Positions 40,273-51,006 of a DNA stretch of 64,000 nt are shown piece after piece (position 1 is the first letter of the stretch; each line of letters opens with the position of its first letter). A program made the position numbers and the translations under genes. Source of the DNA: Candidatus Mycobacterium wuenschmannii (GTDB lineage: Bacteria > Actinomycetota > Actinomycetes > Mycobacteriales > Mycobacteriaceae); the NCBI RefSeq assembly GCF_030252325.1, contig NZ_CP126981.1:1798001-1862000 (forward strand). Direction: 5' to 3'. The notes beneath the pieces were generated by a model. It worked only from the letters and a program-made list of their open reading frames with translations. It made no database searches and was not told the DNA's origin.

Positions 40273-41307
40273 ATGACGTACGCATGGACGGTGATCGGCG
40301 CCGGGCCCGCAGGCATCGCCGCGATCGGGAAACTTCTCGATCACGGCGTGGCCGGCGAGGACATCGCCTGGATCGACCCGGAATTCGCGGCGGGCGACCT
40401 CGGCGCGAAGTGGCGATCGGTGTCCAGCAACACCAAGGTGAGCGCGTTTCTGGAATACCTCAACGGCGCCAAGGCCTTTCGGTTCTCCGAGGCGCCTCCG
40501 ATGCCACTGACCGAAACCGATACCGAGGAGACGTGCGCGCTCGCCCTGGTGGCCGATCCGCTGTTGTGGATCACCGAGCATCTGCGGCAACGGGTCGACA
40601 CTTTCGAGACCACCGCAACCGCACTGGTCCTGACCGACCGCCGGTGGCGGATCGAGACCCAGGAACAGCCGCTCACATCGCAGAATGTGATCCTGGCGGT
40701 CGGGGCTACCCCGAGGAAGCTCAACTATCCTCAGCTGCAAGAGATTCCGCTGGAGATTGCTCTCGATCCAGAGAAGCTTGCCCGACAGCCGCTGGAGAAC
40801 GCGACCGTCGCGGTGTTCGGGTCGTCGCACTCGTCGATGATCGCGCTGCCGCATCTGCTTCGCCTTCCGGTCGCGAAGGTGGTCAACTTCTATCGCAGCC
40901 CCGTCAAGTACGCCGTGTACCTGGACGACTGGATCTTCTACGACGACACCGGTCTCAAGGGCCGGGCCGCGGATTGGGCTCGGGAGAACATCGATGGCGT
41001 GCTGCCGGATCGCCTGGAGCGCTGCCTCGTGGACGGACCCGACTTCGGCGACAAGCTGGCCGAGTGCGATCTCGCGGTGTACACCGTGGGCCTCGAACGC
41101 CGGACGTTGCCCGAAACCCCGCAATGGGGTCAGCTTGATTACAACCCCGACAACGGCATCCTGGCGCCGGGATTGTTCGGTCTCGGGATCGCGTTTCCAC
41201 AGCGCGCGGTCGACCCGTACGGCTATGTCGAATACCGCGTCGGTCTGAAGAAATTCATGGACTACCTCTACGAGGTCCTGCCGCTGTGGACGCGCTACTC
41301 GACCTAG
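40273..41307 (+). CDS. FAD-dependent oxidoreductase, function unknown
   Basis: This 344-residue protein begins with an FAD-binding Rossmann motif (WTVIGAGPAGIAAIGKLL). A second, NAD(P)-type motif lies near residue 180 (ATVAVFGSSHSSMIALPHLL), and a late segment reads GLFGLGIAFPQRAVDPYGYVEYRVGL. The layout is that of flavin monooxygenase-like and pyridine-nucleotide oxidoreductases, but there is no CxxxxC redox pair. It starts 33 nt after aglA and is probably co-transcribed. No clear ribosome binding site is present. I do not recall it at this locus in M. tuberculosis. The substrate is unknown. Confidence 0.8.
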   Translation: MTYAWTVIGAGPAGIAAIGKLLDHGVAGEDIAWIDPEFAAGDLGAKWRSVSSNTKVSAFLEYLNGAKAFRFSEAPPMPLTETDTEETCALALVADPLLWITEHLRQRVDTFETTATALVLTDRRWRIETQEQPLTSQNVILAVGATPRKLNYPQLQEIPLEIALDPEKLARQPLENATVAVFGSSHSSMIALPHLLRLPVAKVVNFYRSPVKYAVYLDDWIFYDDTGLKGRAADWARENIDGVLPDRLERCLVDGPDFGDKLAECDLAVYTVGLERRTLPETPQWGQLDYNPDNGILAPGLFGLGIAFPQRAVDPYGYVEYRVGLKKFMDYLYEVLPLWTRYST

Positions 41308-41979
41308 TCAGCGCAGCACGACGGCCGGGTCGCCGCGACGCCGGTACACCGATCCGAATCGCGCATCGATGCGAAGCCACGCCGGCAGTACGCGAACCCG
41401 GACGATCTCATCGGAGTCGACGGCGTCGGCATCCGCCGGCAGGAAACCCATTGCCGTCAAGGCGAATACGCACCGCATCGGCACGCCGACGCTGTCGTCG
41501 CCGCCGCTGACCCGAACCACTTCCTGGTCCAGCAGCGATGTGGGCGGCCCCTGCGAACTGCCGTGCTCCTTGGCCAACTGCGATCCGCGCTGCGCCAGAT
41601 CCAGCATCAACCGAGCCGGCACGTCGTCGAGATGGGTGAACGCGGAGTCCGGCGGCAGTGCGCCGCGCCACGCGGAGTCCATCGGAAATCCCGGGTCGAC
41701 GTAACCCGAGTCGTCGACCGCGGCGAGGCCGCGGGACAGTTCGTCGGCCCCCACCGACAGGTCGTCGGGTCGCACGACGCCGGCCACGACCCTGCTGGCC
41801 AGGACGTCCAAACCCGTTGACACCCAGGCGGTGAACTCACGGGAAGAACGCGCGTGCAGACGCACGACCGTGGCGGCGTCGAGTCGCACCGCGCGCTCGA
41901 CGAAGGCGGCCAGGTCGGCGCGGTGGGCGGTGACGGATTCGGGGCCCAGCCACACGCCCCGGTCGGCTACCTCAGCCAC
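41308..41979 (-). CDS. Conserved mycobacterial protein (Rv2474c-like)
   Basis: This 223-residue protein matches Rv2474c in place and size. It has no motif I recognise. It is soluble, rich in Val, Asp and Arg, and contains repeated segments such as RLHARSSREFTAWVSTGLDVL and VRVRVLPAWLRIDARFGSVYRRRGD. The start is GTG at 41977-41979, overlapping the thioesterase stop by 13 nt, so it is the last gene of the ettA-gdh-thioesterase run. It converges with the FAD gene with no gap. The function is unknown. Confidence 0.8.
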   Translation of the reverse strand: MAEVADRGVWLGPESVTAHRADLAAFVERAVRLDAATVVRLHARSSREFTAWVSTGLDVLASRVVAGVVRPDDLSVGADELSRGLAAVDDSGYVDPGFPMDSAWRGALPPDSAFTHLDDVPARLMLDLAQRGSQLAKEHGSSQGPPTSLLDQEVVRVSGGDDSVGVPMRCVFALTAMGFLPADADAVDSDEIVRVRVLPAWLRIDARFGSVYRRRGDPAVVLR

Positions 41980-42383
41980 CGTTGCAAGTATTCCCGATGA
42001 TGTGGGGACAGGCGAACCAGCTTCTGCTCGTCGATGTTGAAAGCGGCCAACTGTGACTCACCGACCACCGCGGGCTTCGAGTCCGGATCCGCGTTGACCG
42101 AGCGCACCTCGTAGCCGACAGTGAAGTCGACCGCCCGCAACCGCTTGGTCCACATGGTCACCTGAAGCGGCGAATCAATCAGCCGCAGTTGGCCTTTGTA
42201 CGTGACCCGCACGTCGGCGATCAGCAGGCCGATTTCTAGGATGTCGGCCTCGAACGCCGGCTTGAGGAACGGGACCCGCGCCTCTTCCATGATCGTGATC
42301 ATGATCGCGTGGTTGACATGCTGATACATGTCGATGTCCGACCACCTGACCGGGACCGGTGCCACAAAACCCGGTTGGCTCAA
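41967..42383 (-). CDS. Acyl-CoA thioesterase, hotdog fold (4HBT)
   Basis: This 138-residue protein has the length of Rv2475c. The signature [27 protein letters not shown] is the typical 4-hydroxybenzoyl-CoA thioesterase helix, with Asp and His at the usual positions. The rest forms the hotdog sheet ([23 protein letters not shown]). The start is TTG at 42381-42383, supported by GAGGAG 7 nt upstream and by the 4-nt overlap with the gdh stop. The acyl substrate is unknown. Confidence 0.92.
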   Translation of the reverse strand: MSQPGFVAPVPVRWSDIDMYQHVNHAIMITIMEEARVPFLKPAFEADILEIGLLIADVRVTYKGQLRLIDSPLQVTMWTKRLRAVDFTVGYEVRSVNADPDSKPAVVGESQLAAFNIDEQKLVRLSPHHREYLQRWLR

Positions 42384-45300
42384 CCTGCTGCTCCTCGCCC
42401 GCTGGTGCGCGTCATCGAACGAATCTGACGCGCCGCCACCGACAGTGTGGCCAAATCCCGCTGGCCGCTTTCGTATATCTCGATCAGGGTCCGTCGCGCC
42501 CGCTCCACGCGCGACGCGCTGGTGTGCTCCCATTCGGCGATCTTCTCTTCGCCGGTCTCGTCCGGTTCGCCGACCGCGAGCACGTCGAAACACAGCGAGC
42601 GTAGCGACGAATATATGTCGTCGCGAATCGCCAAGCGCGCCAACGAGTGCCAGCGGTCCGCCCGCGGCAGCTCCGATATCGCGGTCAGCAGGCCGTCGGT
42701 GCCGAGCCGCTCCATCAACGCGAAATAGGTGTCGGCCACCTCGGCGGGCTCGCGATCCTCGATGTCCGCGACGTCGATGATGTCCAGCAGGCTGTAGCGA
42801 TACAACCCGACGGCCACCATGTAACCGAGGTCCTCCGACGCGCCCTGGCGGACGAAGTCGGCGGCTTCCTTCTCCACGATCGCTTTGTCGTCGCCGCGCA
42901 ACCACTCCGACATCCGTGGGGTCAGCGCCGCGACTTTCCTTGCGAAACGGTTGATTTCGGCGCCGACGGCCAACGGTTGCGGGCGATAGTTCAGCAGCCA
43001 GCGCCCGGAACGGTCGATCAATCGGCGGGTGTCCAGCGTCATCTGGTCGGACACCGCGATCGGTAGGCCCGCGTCGCGGATCTCGTGCCACAACTCGCCG
43101 ATCCCGAAGATGGCTTCGGTCGCGGCGTAGGTGCGCACCGCGTCGACCGGGCTGACCCCGGTGTCGTGGGAGATGCGGTAGTCGTAGCTGATGCCGGCGG
43201 TGTCGACCAGGTCGTTGACCAACATGGTGGTCACGATCTCGCGCCGCAGTTGGTGCGACCGGATCGCCGGGCCGCACCGCGCGCGCAACTGCGTCGGGAA
43301 GTACTGCGGGAGCTTGCGGGCGAACACCTCCTGATCCGGCAGATCCGTTTCCAGCAGTTCGTCTTTCAGCGTCAGCTTGACGTGCGCCATCAATGTCGCG
43401 AGTTCCGGCGAGGTGAGCCCGAGGCCCACTTCCAGGCGACGGGCGATCTCCTTCTCCGACGGCAGCGCTTCGAGTTCGCGGTTGAGTCCACGCTCGGCGA
43501 CCAGGTACTTGATCTGGTCGGCGTGTACCGGCAACAGGCTCGGGGCGTTGGCCCGGCTGGTCCCCATCAGGTCGTTCTGGTCGGCGTTGTCGGCGAGCAC
43601 CAGCTCGGCGACCTCGTCGGTCATCGATTCGAGCAAGGCGGTGCGTTCGCTCGCGTCGATCGCGCCCGCGGTCACCTGCGCGTCGACGAGAATCTTGATG
43701 TTGACCTCGTGGTCGGAGCAGTCCACGCCGGCCGAGTTGTCCAGCGCGTCGGTGTTGATCCGTCCACCGCACAGGTCGAATTCGACGCGGCCGAGCGCGG
43801 TGACGCCCAGATTTCCGCCCTCGCCAACGACTTTGGCGCGCACCTGGTTCGCGTTGACGCGCAGCGCATCGTTGGCTCGGTCACCGACGTCGGCGTCGGA
43901 CTCCGACTCGGCCTTGATGTAGGTACCGATGCCGCCGTTGAACAAGAGGTCCACCGGCGCCTGCAGGATCGCGCGCACGAGTGCGGGTGGCGTCATCTCG
44001 GTGACGTCGCCGTCGATGCCCAGCGCCTCGCGGATTTGTTCGCTGATCGGAATCGATTTGTGTTCGCGGCTGTACACCCCGCCGCCGGTGCTGATCAGCG
44101 ACGTGTCGTAGTCGTCCCAACTGGATCGCGGCAGATCGAACATCCGTTGGCGTTCCCGCCAGGAAGACGCCGCGTCGGGGTTGGGGTCGAGGAAGATGTG
44201 CCGGTGGTCGAAGGCGGCCAGCAGCCGAATGTGCTCGGACAGCAACATGCCATTGCCGAACACATCGCCGCTCATGTCGCCGACGCCGACGACGGTGAAG
44301 TCCTCAGTTTGAGTGTCGACGCCCATCTCGAGGAAGTGCCGCTTGACCGCTTCCCACGCGCCCTTGGCGGTGATGCCCATCGCCTTGTGGTCGTAGCCGA
44401 CCGATCCGCCGGAGGCGAAGGCGTCGCCCAGCCAGAAGCCGTAGGACCCGGCGACTTCGTTGGCGATGTCGGAGAAGGTGGCGGTGCCCTTGTCGGCGGC
44501 CACCACCAGGTAGGCGTCGTCGCCGTCGCGGCGCACGACTTCGGCTGGGGCGCTGACCTCTCGGGTGGTGTGGTCGACGTTATCGGTGACGTCGAGCAGG
44601 CCGGAGATGAACAGCTGGTAGCAGGCGATGCCTTCGGTGCGCGTCGCGTCACGGTCGATGGCGGCGTCGCCGGTGGGCAGCGGCGGCTGCTTGACGACGA
44701 ACCCGCCCTTCGCGCCGACCGGAACGATCACCGCATTCTTGACCGCCTGGGCTTTGACCAGCCCGAGGATTTCGGTGCGGAAGTCCTCCCGGCGGTCCGA
44801 CCAGCGCAGTCCGCCGCGCGCGACGAAGCCGAACCGCAGATGCACGCCCTCGACCCGCGGCGAGTAGACGAAGATCTCGAATTTCGGTCGCGGCAGCGGT
44901 AGTTCCTCGACGAGTTGGGCGTCCAGCTTCAACGACAGCACATTCTGGCTGCGTGCCGAGCCCTCGCGCGTGACAAAGTAATTGGTGCGCAGGGTGGCCT
45001 GGATCAGCTCGGCGAAGGCGCGCAGCACACGGTCGGTGTCCATGCTCACCAGCGCGTCGATGTCCTGGGCGACCGCCACGGCCGCGGCCTGCGCGTCGCG
45101 GTTCTTCGACGTCGAGGGATCCGGATCGAAGAGCGCCTCGAACAGCGCCACCAACGCCTGTGCGGTGGCGGGGTTTTCGTTGACCACCGCTTCGATGTGC
45201 GCCTGACTGTAGGCAAAACCGGCCTGCCGCAGGTACTTCGCGTAGGCGCGTATCACCACGACCTGCTGCCAGGTCAGGCCGGCGCGCATCACCAGTTCGT

Positions 45301-47173
45301 TGAAGCGGTCGATCTCCGCGCGGCCTTCCCAGATCGCGGTGACTGCGTCGGCGAAACGCTGCGCGGTCGCCTCACGCTCCGGGCCGGGCTGCGAGAGTGG
45401 AACGGTCGGCTGCGGGGTGATCTTGAATTGGTAGATCCAGATCGGCAGCCCGTCGGGCCGGGTGACGGTGAAGGGCCGCTCCTCGAGCACCTCGACGCCC
45501 ATCGACTGCAGCATCGGCAACAATTCGCTCAGCGACGCGGTCCGCCCGCCCAAATACCATGTCAACCGCACGGTTTCGTCGTCGCTGTGGTCGGAGAGCA
45601 CCAGCTTGACCGAGTCGTCGGTCAACTCGTCGAAAATCGCGATGTCCTCGATCGAGTCCGCGGGGGTGACGAACTGCTTGTACGCCTCGGTGAATGTGCC
45701 CGCGTAGTGCTCGGCCTCTAGCAGATCGATGCCCGCCGTGGCCGCCTCGGTGATCAGCCGGTCGGACCAGGTGCGGGCCGCCTCGGTGAGCATCGCCTGC
45801 AGCCGGACCCGGTTGGCGTCGGAGGTGTCGACCTTGGGGGCATGGTCTTCGCGCAGCCGAACCATGAAATGCAGCAGTGCCCAGGGCGATTCGGTGACTC
45901 GGGCGGTGAATTCGAGACTGGTGCCGCCGAACTCGCGAACCAGGATGTCCTCGATCTGCAGGCGCACGGCCGTCGTGTAGCGATCGCGCGGCAGGTAGAC
46001 CAGGCAGGATACGAAATACTCGAGACGGTCGGCCCGCAGGAACAGCAGCGCCCGTCGCCCCGACCCGAGATCGACCACCGACTTGGCCATCGCCAGCAAC
46101 TCTTCGGCCGTGCGCGCGAAAAGTTCCGAGCGCGGTACGGTTTGGAGAACATCGAGGACCAGCTGGCCGGGATGGCCGGGGTCGAGGTCGGCCAGCGTCA
46201 GCACCTCGTGGGCCCGCCGGGAGATGATCGGGATCTCCAACACGTCGGCGTTCATCGCCGCGACGGTGAACAGGCCGATCAGGCGGTGCTCGAAGATCTC
46301 GCCGCCGGCGTCCTCGCGGACCGCGAACACATAGGGGTAGGCGCCGAAGCGCAGATAACTCGCGACGTCGGTCTGCGCCAACGCCAACAGTTCATCGTCC
46401 AGCGTGAGCCGGGGCCGAGAACCCTTGCGCCGCCGCAATACTCCGAGGCTGGCCGTGGCGGCGTCACCCGAGACCCGCCCGTCGCGCACCGGGCAGCGCT
46501 GGTAGCCGAGCAGCGTGAAGTTGCCCGCGGCGAGCCAGCGCAACAGCGTGGCGACGTCGGCGTTGTTGGCGCCCGGGTAATGGCCTTCGGCGTTGGTCTC
46601 GACATCGTTGGCAAGGTCGTCGAGCACGGCGAGCATGGTGGTCGCGTCCGCCGCGACGCGGCGAAGGTCGGCCAGCACGCCCGGCAGCAGGCGTTCGGCT
46701 TCGTGTAAAGCGTTGCGGTCCACCGACGGTGAGAGCTGGATGTGGATCCAGGTCTCGTCGATACCGCCGCCGCCAGAATCCTTGGGGCCGACGGCGATCA
46801 GGTCGCCGCTGCCGTCGCGCCTGACCTGGAAGACCGGGTTCATGATCGCGGCGTAGGCCACGCCCAGCCGGTGCAGCAGTACCGTCACCGAATCCATCAG
46901 CATCGCGCCGTCGTCGGTGACCACCTGCAGCGCCGGACCGAAACCGCCCTCGTCGTCGGGCGGATAGACCGCGACACGACTCTCCCCCGCCGGCCGGTGC
47001 GAACCGAGCCGGTAGTGGGCGCCCAGCAGGGCCGGCGTCACCGACGGCGCCGCGGCCAGTTCGGCTTCGTCTTCGTGCGGACCCTGATAGCTCTCGGCGT
47101 AGGCGGCCGAGATCCACTCGGGGATCGCGTAATTGTCGGTGAAACTCGTCCAGGCATGCGCGTCAACCGTCAT
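42380..47173 (-). CDS. gdh: NAD-dependent glutamate dehydrogenase, large (180-kDa class)
   Basis: This enzyme deaminates glutamate to 2-oxoglutarate. In mycobacteria it is inhibited by the FHA protein GarA under PknG control. The 1597-residue protein has long N-terminal regulatory (ACT-like) segments. The catalytic core follows in the middle, with [20 protein letters not shown] and the nucleotide-binding [15 protein letters not shown], then a long helical C-terminus. I chose the ATG at 47171-47173 with GGGAG upstream; an ATG 8 codons further up is possible. It overlaps the thioesterase by 4 nt. Confidence 0.95.
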   Translation of the reverse strand: MTVDAHAWTSFTDNYAIPEWISAAYAESYQGPHEDEAELAAAPSVTPALLGAHYRLGSHRPAGESRVAVYPPDDEGGFGPALQVVTDDGAMLMDSVTVLLHRLGVAYAAIMNPVFQVRRDGSGDLIAVGPKDSGGGGIDETWIHIQLSPSVDRNALHEAERLLPGVLADLRRVAADATTMLAVLDDLANDVETNAEGHYPGANNADVATLLRWLAAGNFTLLGYQRCPVRDGRVSGDAATASLGVLRRRKGSRPRLTLDDELLALAQTDVASYLRFGAYPYVFAVREDAGGEIFEHRLIGLFTVAAMNADVLEIPIISRRAHEVLTLADLDPGHPGQLVLDVLQTVPRSELFARTAEELLAMAKSVVDLGSGRRALLFLRADRLEYFVSCLVYLPRDRYTTAVRLQIEDILVREFGGTSLEFTARVTESPWALLHFMVRLREDHAPKVDTSDANRVRLQAMLTEAARTWSDRLITEAATAGIDLLEAEHYAGTFTEAYKQFVTPADSIEDIAIFDELTDDSVKLVLSDHSDDETVRLTWYLGGRTASLSELLPMLQSMGVEVLEERPFTVTRPDGLPIWIYQFKITPQPTVPLSQPGPEREATAQRFADAVTAIWEGRAEIDRFNELVMRAGLTWQQVVVIRAYAKYLRQAGFAYSQAHIEAVVNENPATAQALVALFEALFDPDPSTSKNRDAQAAAVAVAQDIDALVSMDTDRVLRAFAELIQATLRTNYFVTREGSARSQNVLSLKLDAQLVEELPLPRPKFEIFVYSPRVEGVHLRFGFVARGGLRWSDRREDFRTEILGLVKAQAVKNAVIVPVGAKGGFVVKQPPLPTGDAAIDRDATRTEGIACYQLFISGLLDVTDNVDHTTREVSAPAEVVRRDGDDAYLVVAADKGTATFSDIANEVAGSYGFWLGDAFASGGSVGYDHKAMGITAKGAWEAVKRHFLEMGVDTQTEDFTVVGVGDMSGDVFGNGMLLSEHIRLLAAFDHRHIFLDPNPDAASSWRERQRMFDLPRSSWDDYDTSLISTGGGVYSREHKSIPISEQIREALGIDGDVTEMTPPALVRAILQAPVDLLFNGGIGTYIKAESESDADVGDRANDALRVNANQVRAKVVGEGGNLGVTALGRVEFDLCGGRINTDALDNSAGVDCSDHEVNIKILVDAQVTAGAIDASERTALLESMTDEVAELVLADNADQNDLMGTSRANAPSLLPVHADQIKYLVAERGLNRELEALPSEKEIARRLEVGLGLTSPELATLMAHVKLTLKDELLETDLPDQEVFARKLPQYFPTQLRARCGPAIRSHQLRREIVTTMLVNDLVDTAGISYDYRISHDTGVSPVDAVRTYAATEAIFGIGELWHEIRDAGLPIAVSDQMTLDTRRLIDRSGRWLLNYRPQPLAVGAEINRFARKVAALTPRMSEWLRGDDKAIVEKEAADFVRQGASEDLGYMVAVGLYRYSLLDIIDVADIEDREPAEVADTYFALMERLGTDGLLTAISELPRADRWHSLARLAIRDDIYSSLRSLCFDVLAVGEPDETGEEKIAEWEHTSASRVERARRTLIEIYESGQRDLATLSVAARQIRSMTRTSGRGAAG

Positions 47174-47221
47174 GCCGACCGCTCCCGGAATGGGCATACC
47201 AACGCTGGCATGCTCGCGACA

Positions 47222-48898
<1,677 letters not shown>

Positions 48899-48961
48899 GC
48901 CGCGGTGTTGCCTTTCTGATTGCGAGGTATTGCTCGCGACCCATCCTAGGCAACGCCGCGA

Positions 48962-49402
48962 CTAAGCCGACAGCGGCAACGGGGCCTCCTCGGCCGGCGC
49001 CGTGTCGGCCTGCTCGTCCTCGGCCGCGTCGGTCGGAACCGGCACCGCCACCGTCTTCTCGACTCGGGCGAGGCAGCGCGAGAGGTCGGGCCCGACGGCG
49101 GTCGCGCGCATCTCGAGGCTCGACCGCTGATTGCCGTCGCGATCCTCGTATTCACTGGTGTAAACGTGCCCGGTGACGATCACCGGCGAGCCCTTGGCCA
49201 GTGAGGCGCCAACGCCGGTGACCAGCCGGCCCCAGCAGTTCACGGTGACGAACAGCGAGTTGCCGGGCTCCCAGGTCCCGTCGGCGGTGCGGCGCCGTGA
49301 GTTGCTGGCCACCCGAAACTTGAGCACCTCCTGGTCGCCGACGCGGCGGCGCTTCGGGTCGTTGACGACGTTGCCGACCACGGTCAGCGGAGTTTCGAAC
49401 AT
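48962..49402 (-). CDS. ssbB: Single-stranded DNA-binding protein paralogue
   Basis: This 146-residue protein has an OB fold (MFETPLTVVGNVVNDPKRRRV, then LFVTVNCWGRL and VIVTGHVYTSEYEDRDGNQRS in order). It lacks the acidic DDDIPF-type tip that main SSBs use to recruit partners. This matches the mycobacterial paralogue SsbB (Rv2478c), which is separate from the replicative SSB. I chose the ATG at 49400-49402, with AAAGGTG upstream. The tail is rich in Ala, Glu and Pro. Confidence 0.88.
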   Translation of the reverse strand: MFETPLTVVGNVVNDPKRRRVGDQEVLKFRVASNSRRRTADGTWEPGNSLFVTVNCWGRLVTGVGASLAKGSPVIVTGHVYTSEYEDRDGNQRSSLEMRATAVGPDLSRCLARVEKTVAVPVPTDAAEDEQADTAPAEEAPLPLSA

Positions 49403-49655
49403 TTCTTGTTCACCTTTCCTGTGATGCACCGCAACCGGTGCTCGATGAACGCCATTCAGCTCGGGATCACCGACGGGCCGGGCCATCAACAGGGCCTCAG
49501 CGGCACGGGTTGTGGAGAAAGGCGTGACTGTGGATTCGCGAGTTGTCGCTCAGAGGCGGGCAAATCGAGTGCCGTCGACCTGACGTTGCAGGTGTGACTC
49601 GTGGGGTCAGCGGTCTCGCGACGCAGAACTCAGGGTCGTGAATCGGCGCTTGGGC
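49403..49655. other. Spacer between ssbB and the insertion sequence
   Basis: About 250 bp with no supported gene. It should contain the ssbB promoter, which I could not place. Confidence 0.35.
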
Positions 49656-49676
49656 TCAGGGGGTCGTTGCAACACT
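49656..49676 (+). repeat. IS30 left inverted repeat
   Basis: Read inward, this begins TCAGGGGGTCGTTGCAACAC. It matches the complement of 50934-50954 at roughly three quarters of positions, with GTTGCAACA identical. Confidence 0.65.
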
Positions 49677-49694
49677 TTGCGGTGAGGAGTGTTG

Positions 49695-50954
49695 ATGGCC
49701 GGGCAGCCTCAGGTGTTGTCGGTGCAGCGTCGGTTTTGGGTGTTGATTGCTGATGGGTGGTCGTCGGAAGATGCCGGCGCTGCGGTCGGCGTGTCGGCGA
49801 CGTGTGGCAGGAAGTGGTTCCGCAGATTTGGTGGTGTGAATCCACGAATGCACGAGCCGCAGGGCCGAATTCGGCCGCGGCTGTCACCAAGTGAGCGTGA
49901 GCAGATCATGATCGGTACCTCGCAGAGCGAGTCGATCCGCTCGATCGCTGGTCGGTTGGGGCGGGCGCCGTCGACGATCATGCGTGAGATCGCTATCAAC
50001 GGTGCTGCGCGCAATCGCACAGGCCGCTATCGGGCCCTGCATCGGTTCGGCGCTTACCGTGGTGGCTGGGATGCTCAGTCGGGTTATTCGGCGCGGATCG
50101 CTCAGCGCCGCAGCGAAGAGCGGGCGCGTCGCCCCAAGGCTGGCAAGCTGGCCCGCTGCCCGGGGTTGCACGACAAGGTGCAAACGTTGTTGCTCAAGAA
50201 GTACAGCCCCGAACAGATCGCCGGCGAGCTAGCCACGATGTATCCCAACCGTCCGGAGATGCAGGTGTCCCACGAGACCATTTACAGGTCGCTGTACGTG
50301 CAAGGACGCGGTGAGCTGCGTCGCGAGCTGACCCAATGCCTACGCACCGGGCGTGGGCTGCGCAAACCCCGTAACAGAGTCCGCGCCGCTGACGGTCGTG
50401 GCCGTATTCCGGGCATGGTCAACATCTCTGAGCGCCCCGCTGAGGCCGCCGACCGGGCCGTGCCTGGGCATTGGGAGGGTGATCTGATCATCGGTAAAAA
50501 CCAGGCCTCCCAGATCGGCACCCTTGTCGAACGCTCCACGGGCTATGTGCGCCTGCTACATCTGCCCGCCAGCCGCAGCGCTGAAATGGTCGCTGACGCC
50601 ATGATCGCCGCGATCACCGAACTGCCGCCCACCCTGCGTCGCACCGTGACCTGGGACCAAGGTCACGAGATGGCCCAGCACGCCAGGATCAGCCTCGCCG
50701 CGGACATTGAGATCTATTTCTGCGACCCGCATTCACCCTGGCAGCGAGGCAGTAACGAAAACACCAATGGCCTGTTGCGGCAATACTTTCCAAAGGGAAC
50801 CGACCTGTCGATCCACTCGGCTGAACACCTCAGCTTCGTCGCCGACGAACTCAACGGTCGCCCACGGAAACGATTCGGCTGGGACAACCCCACCAACCGC
50901 CTCAACGCACTACTGTCAGCCCCGACAGAAACCACTGTTGCAACCAAACCTTGA
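49695..50954 (+). CDS. IS30-family transposase
   Basis: This 419-residue DDE enzyme has an N-terminal helix-turn-helix region with SVQRRFWVLIADGWSSEDAG. The second, typical IS30 helix-turn-helix is ESIRSIAGRLGRAPSTIMREI. The catalytic triad follows: Asp in PGHWEGDLIIG, Asp in TVTWDQGHEM and Glu in SNENTNGLLRQYFPKGTD. No frameshift or stop interrupts it. The ATG at 49695 has GAGGAG 6 nt upstream. Confidence 0.94.
   Translation: MAGQPQVLSVQRRFWVLIADGWSSEDAGAAVGVSATCGRKWFRRFGGVNPRMHEPQGRIRPRLSPSEREQIMIGTSQSESIRSIAGRLGRAPSTIMREIAINGAARNRTGRYRALHRFGAYRGGWDAQSGYSARIAQRRSEERARRPKAGKLARCPGLHDKVQTLLLKKYSPEQIAGELATMYPNRPEMQVSHETIYRSLYVQGRGELRRELTQCLRTGRGLRKPRNRVRAADGRGRIPGMVNISERPAEAADRAVPGHWEGDLIIGKNQASQIGTLVERSTGYVRLLHLPASRSAEMVADAMIAAITELPPTLRRTVTWDQGHEMAQHARISLAADIEIYFCDPHSPWQRGSNENTNGLLRQYFPKGTDLSIHSAEHLSFVADELNGRPRKRFGWDNPTNRLNALLSAPTETTVATKP
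50934..50954 (-). repeat. IS30 right inverted repeat
   Basis: The partner of the left repeat at 49656-49676. The transposase stop codon TGA (50952-50954) forms its outer end. Confidence 0.65.
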
Positions 50955-51006
50955 AACCGCCGCGCGAATCGCAGCCCTGGCTTCAGTCTCGCGGCGGAGC
51001 GAGGCG

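Larger units (their letters stand above)
49656..50954 (+). mobile_element. IS30-family insertion sequence, apparently intact
   Basis: About 1.3 kb bounded by imperfect 21-bp inverted repeats (49656-49676 and 50934-50954) that share TCA at the outer end and GTTGCAACA inside. It contains one complete transposase gene whose stop codon lies at the right end. A target duplication could not be established by eye; IS30 elements make only 2-3 bp. It lies between ssbB and a CopD/CtaG gene. I recall that M. tuberculosis H37Rv carries IS6110 in the matching interval. Confidence 0.82.

Noticed and set aside
42384..43772. N-terminal extension of the thioesterase over gdh
   Set aside because: It reads the gdh gene out of frame; the TTG at 42381-42383 has its own ribosome binding site and restores the family length.
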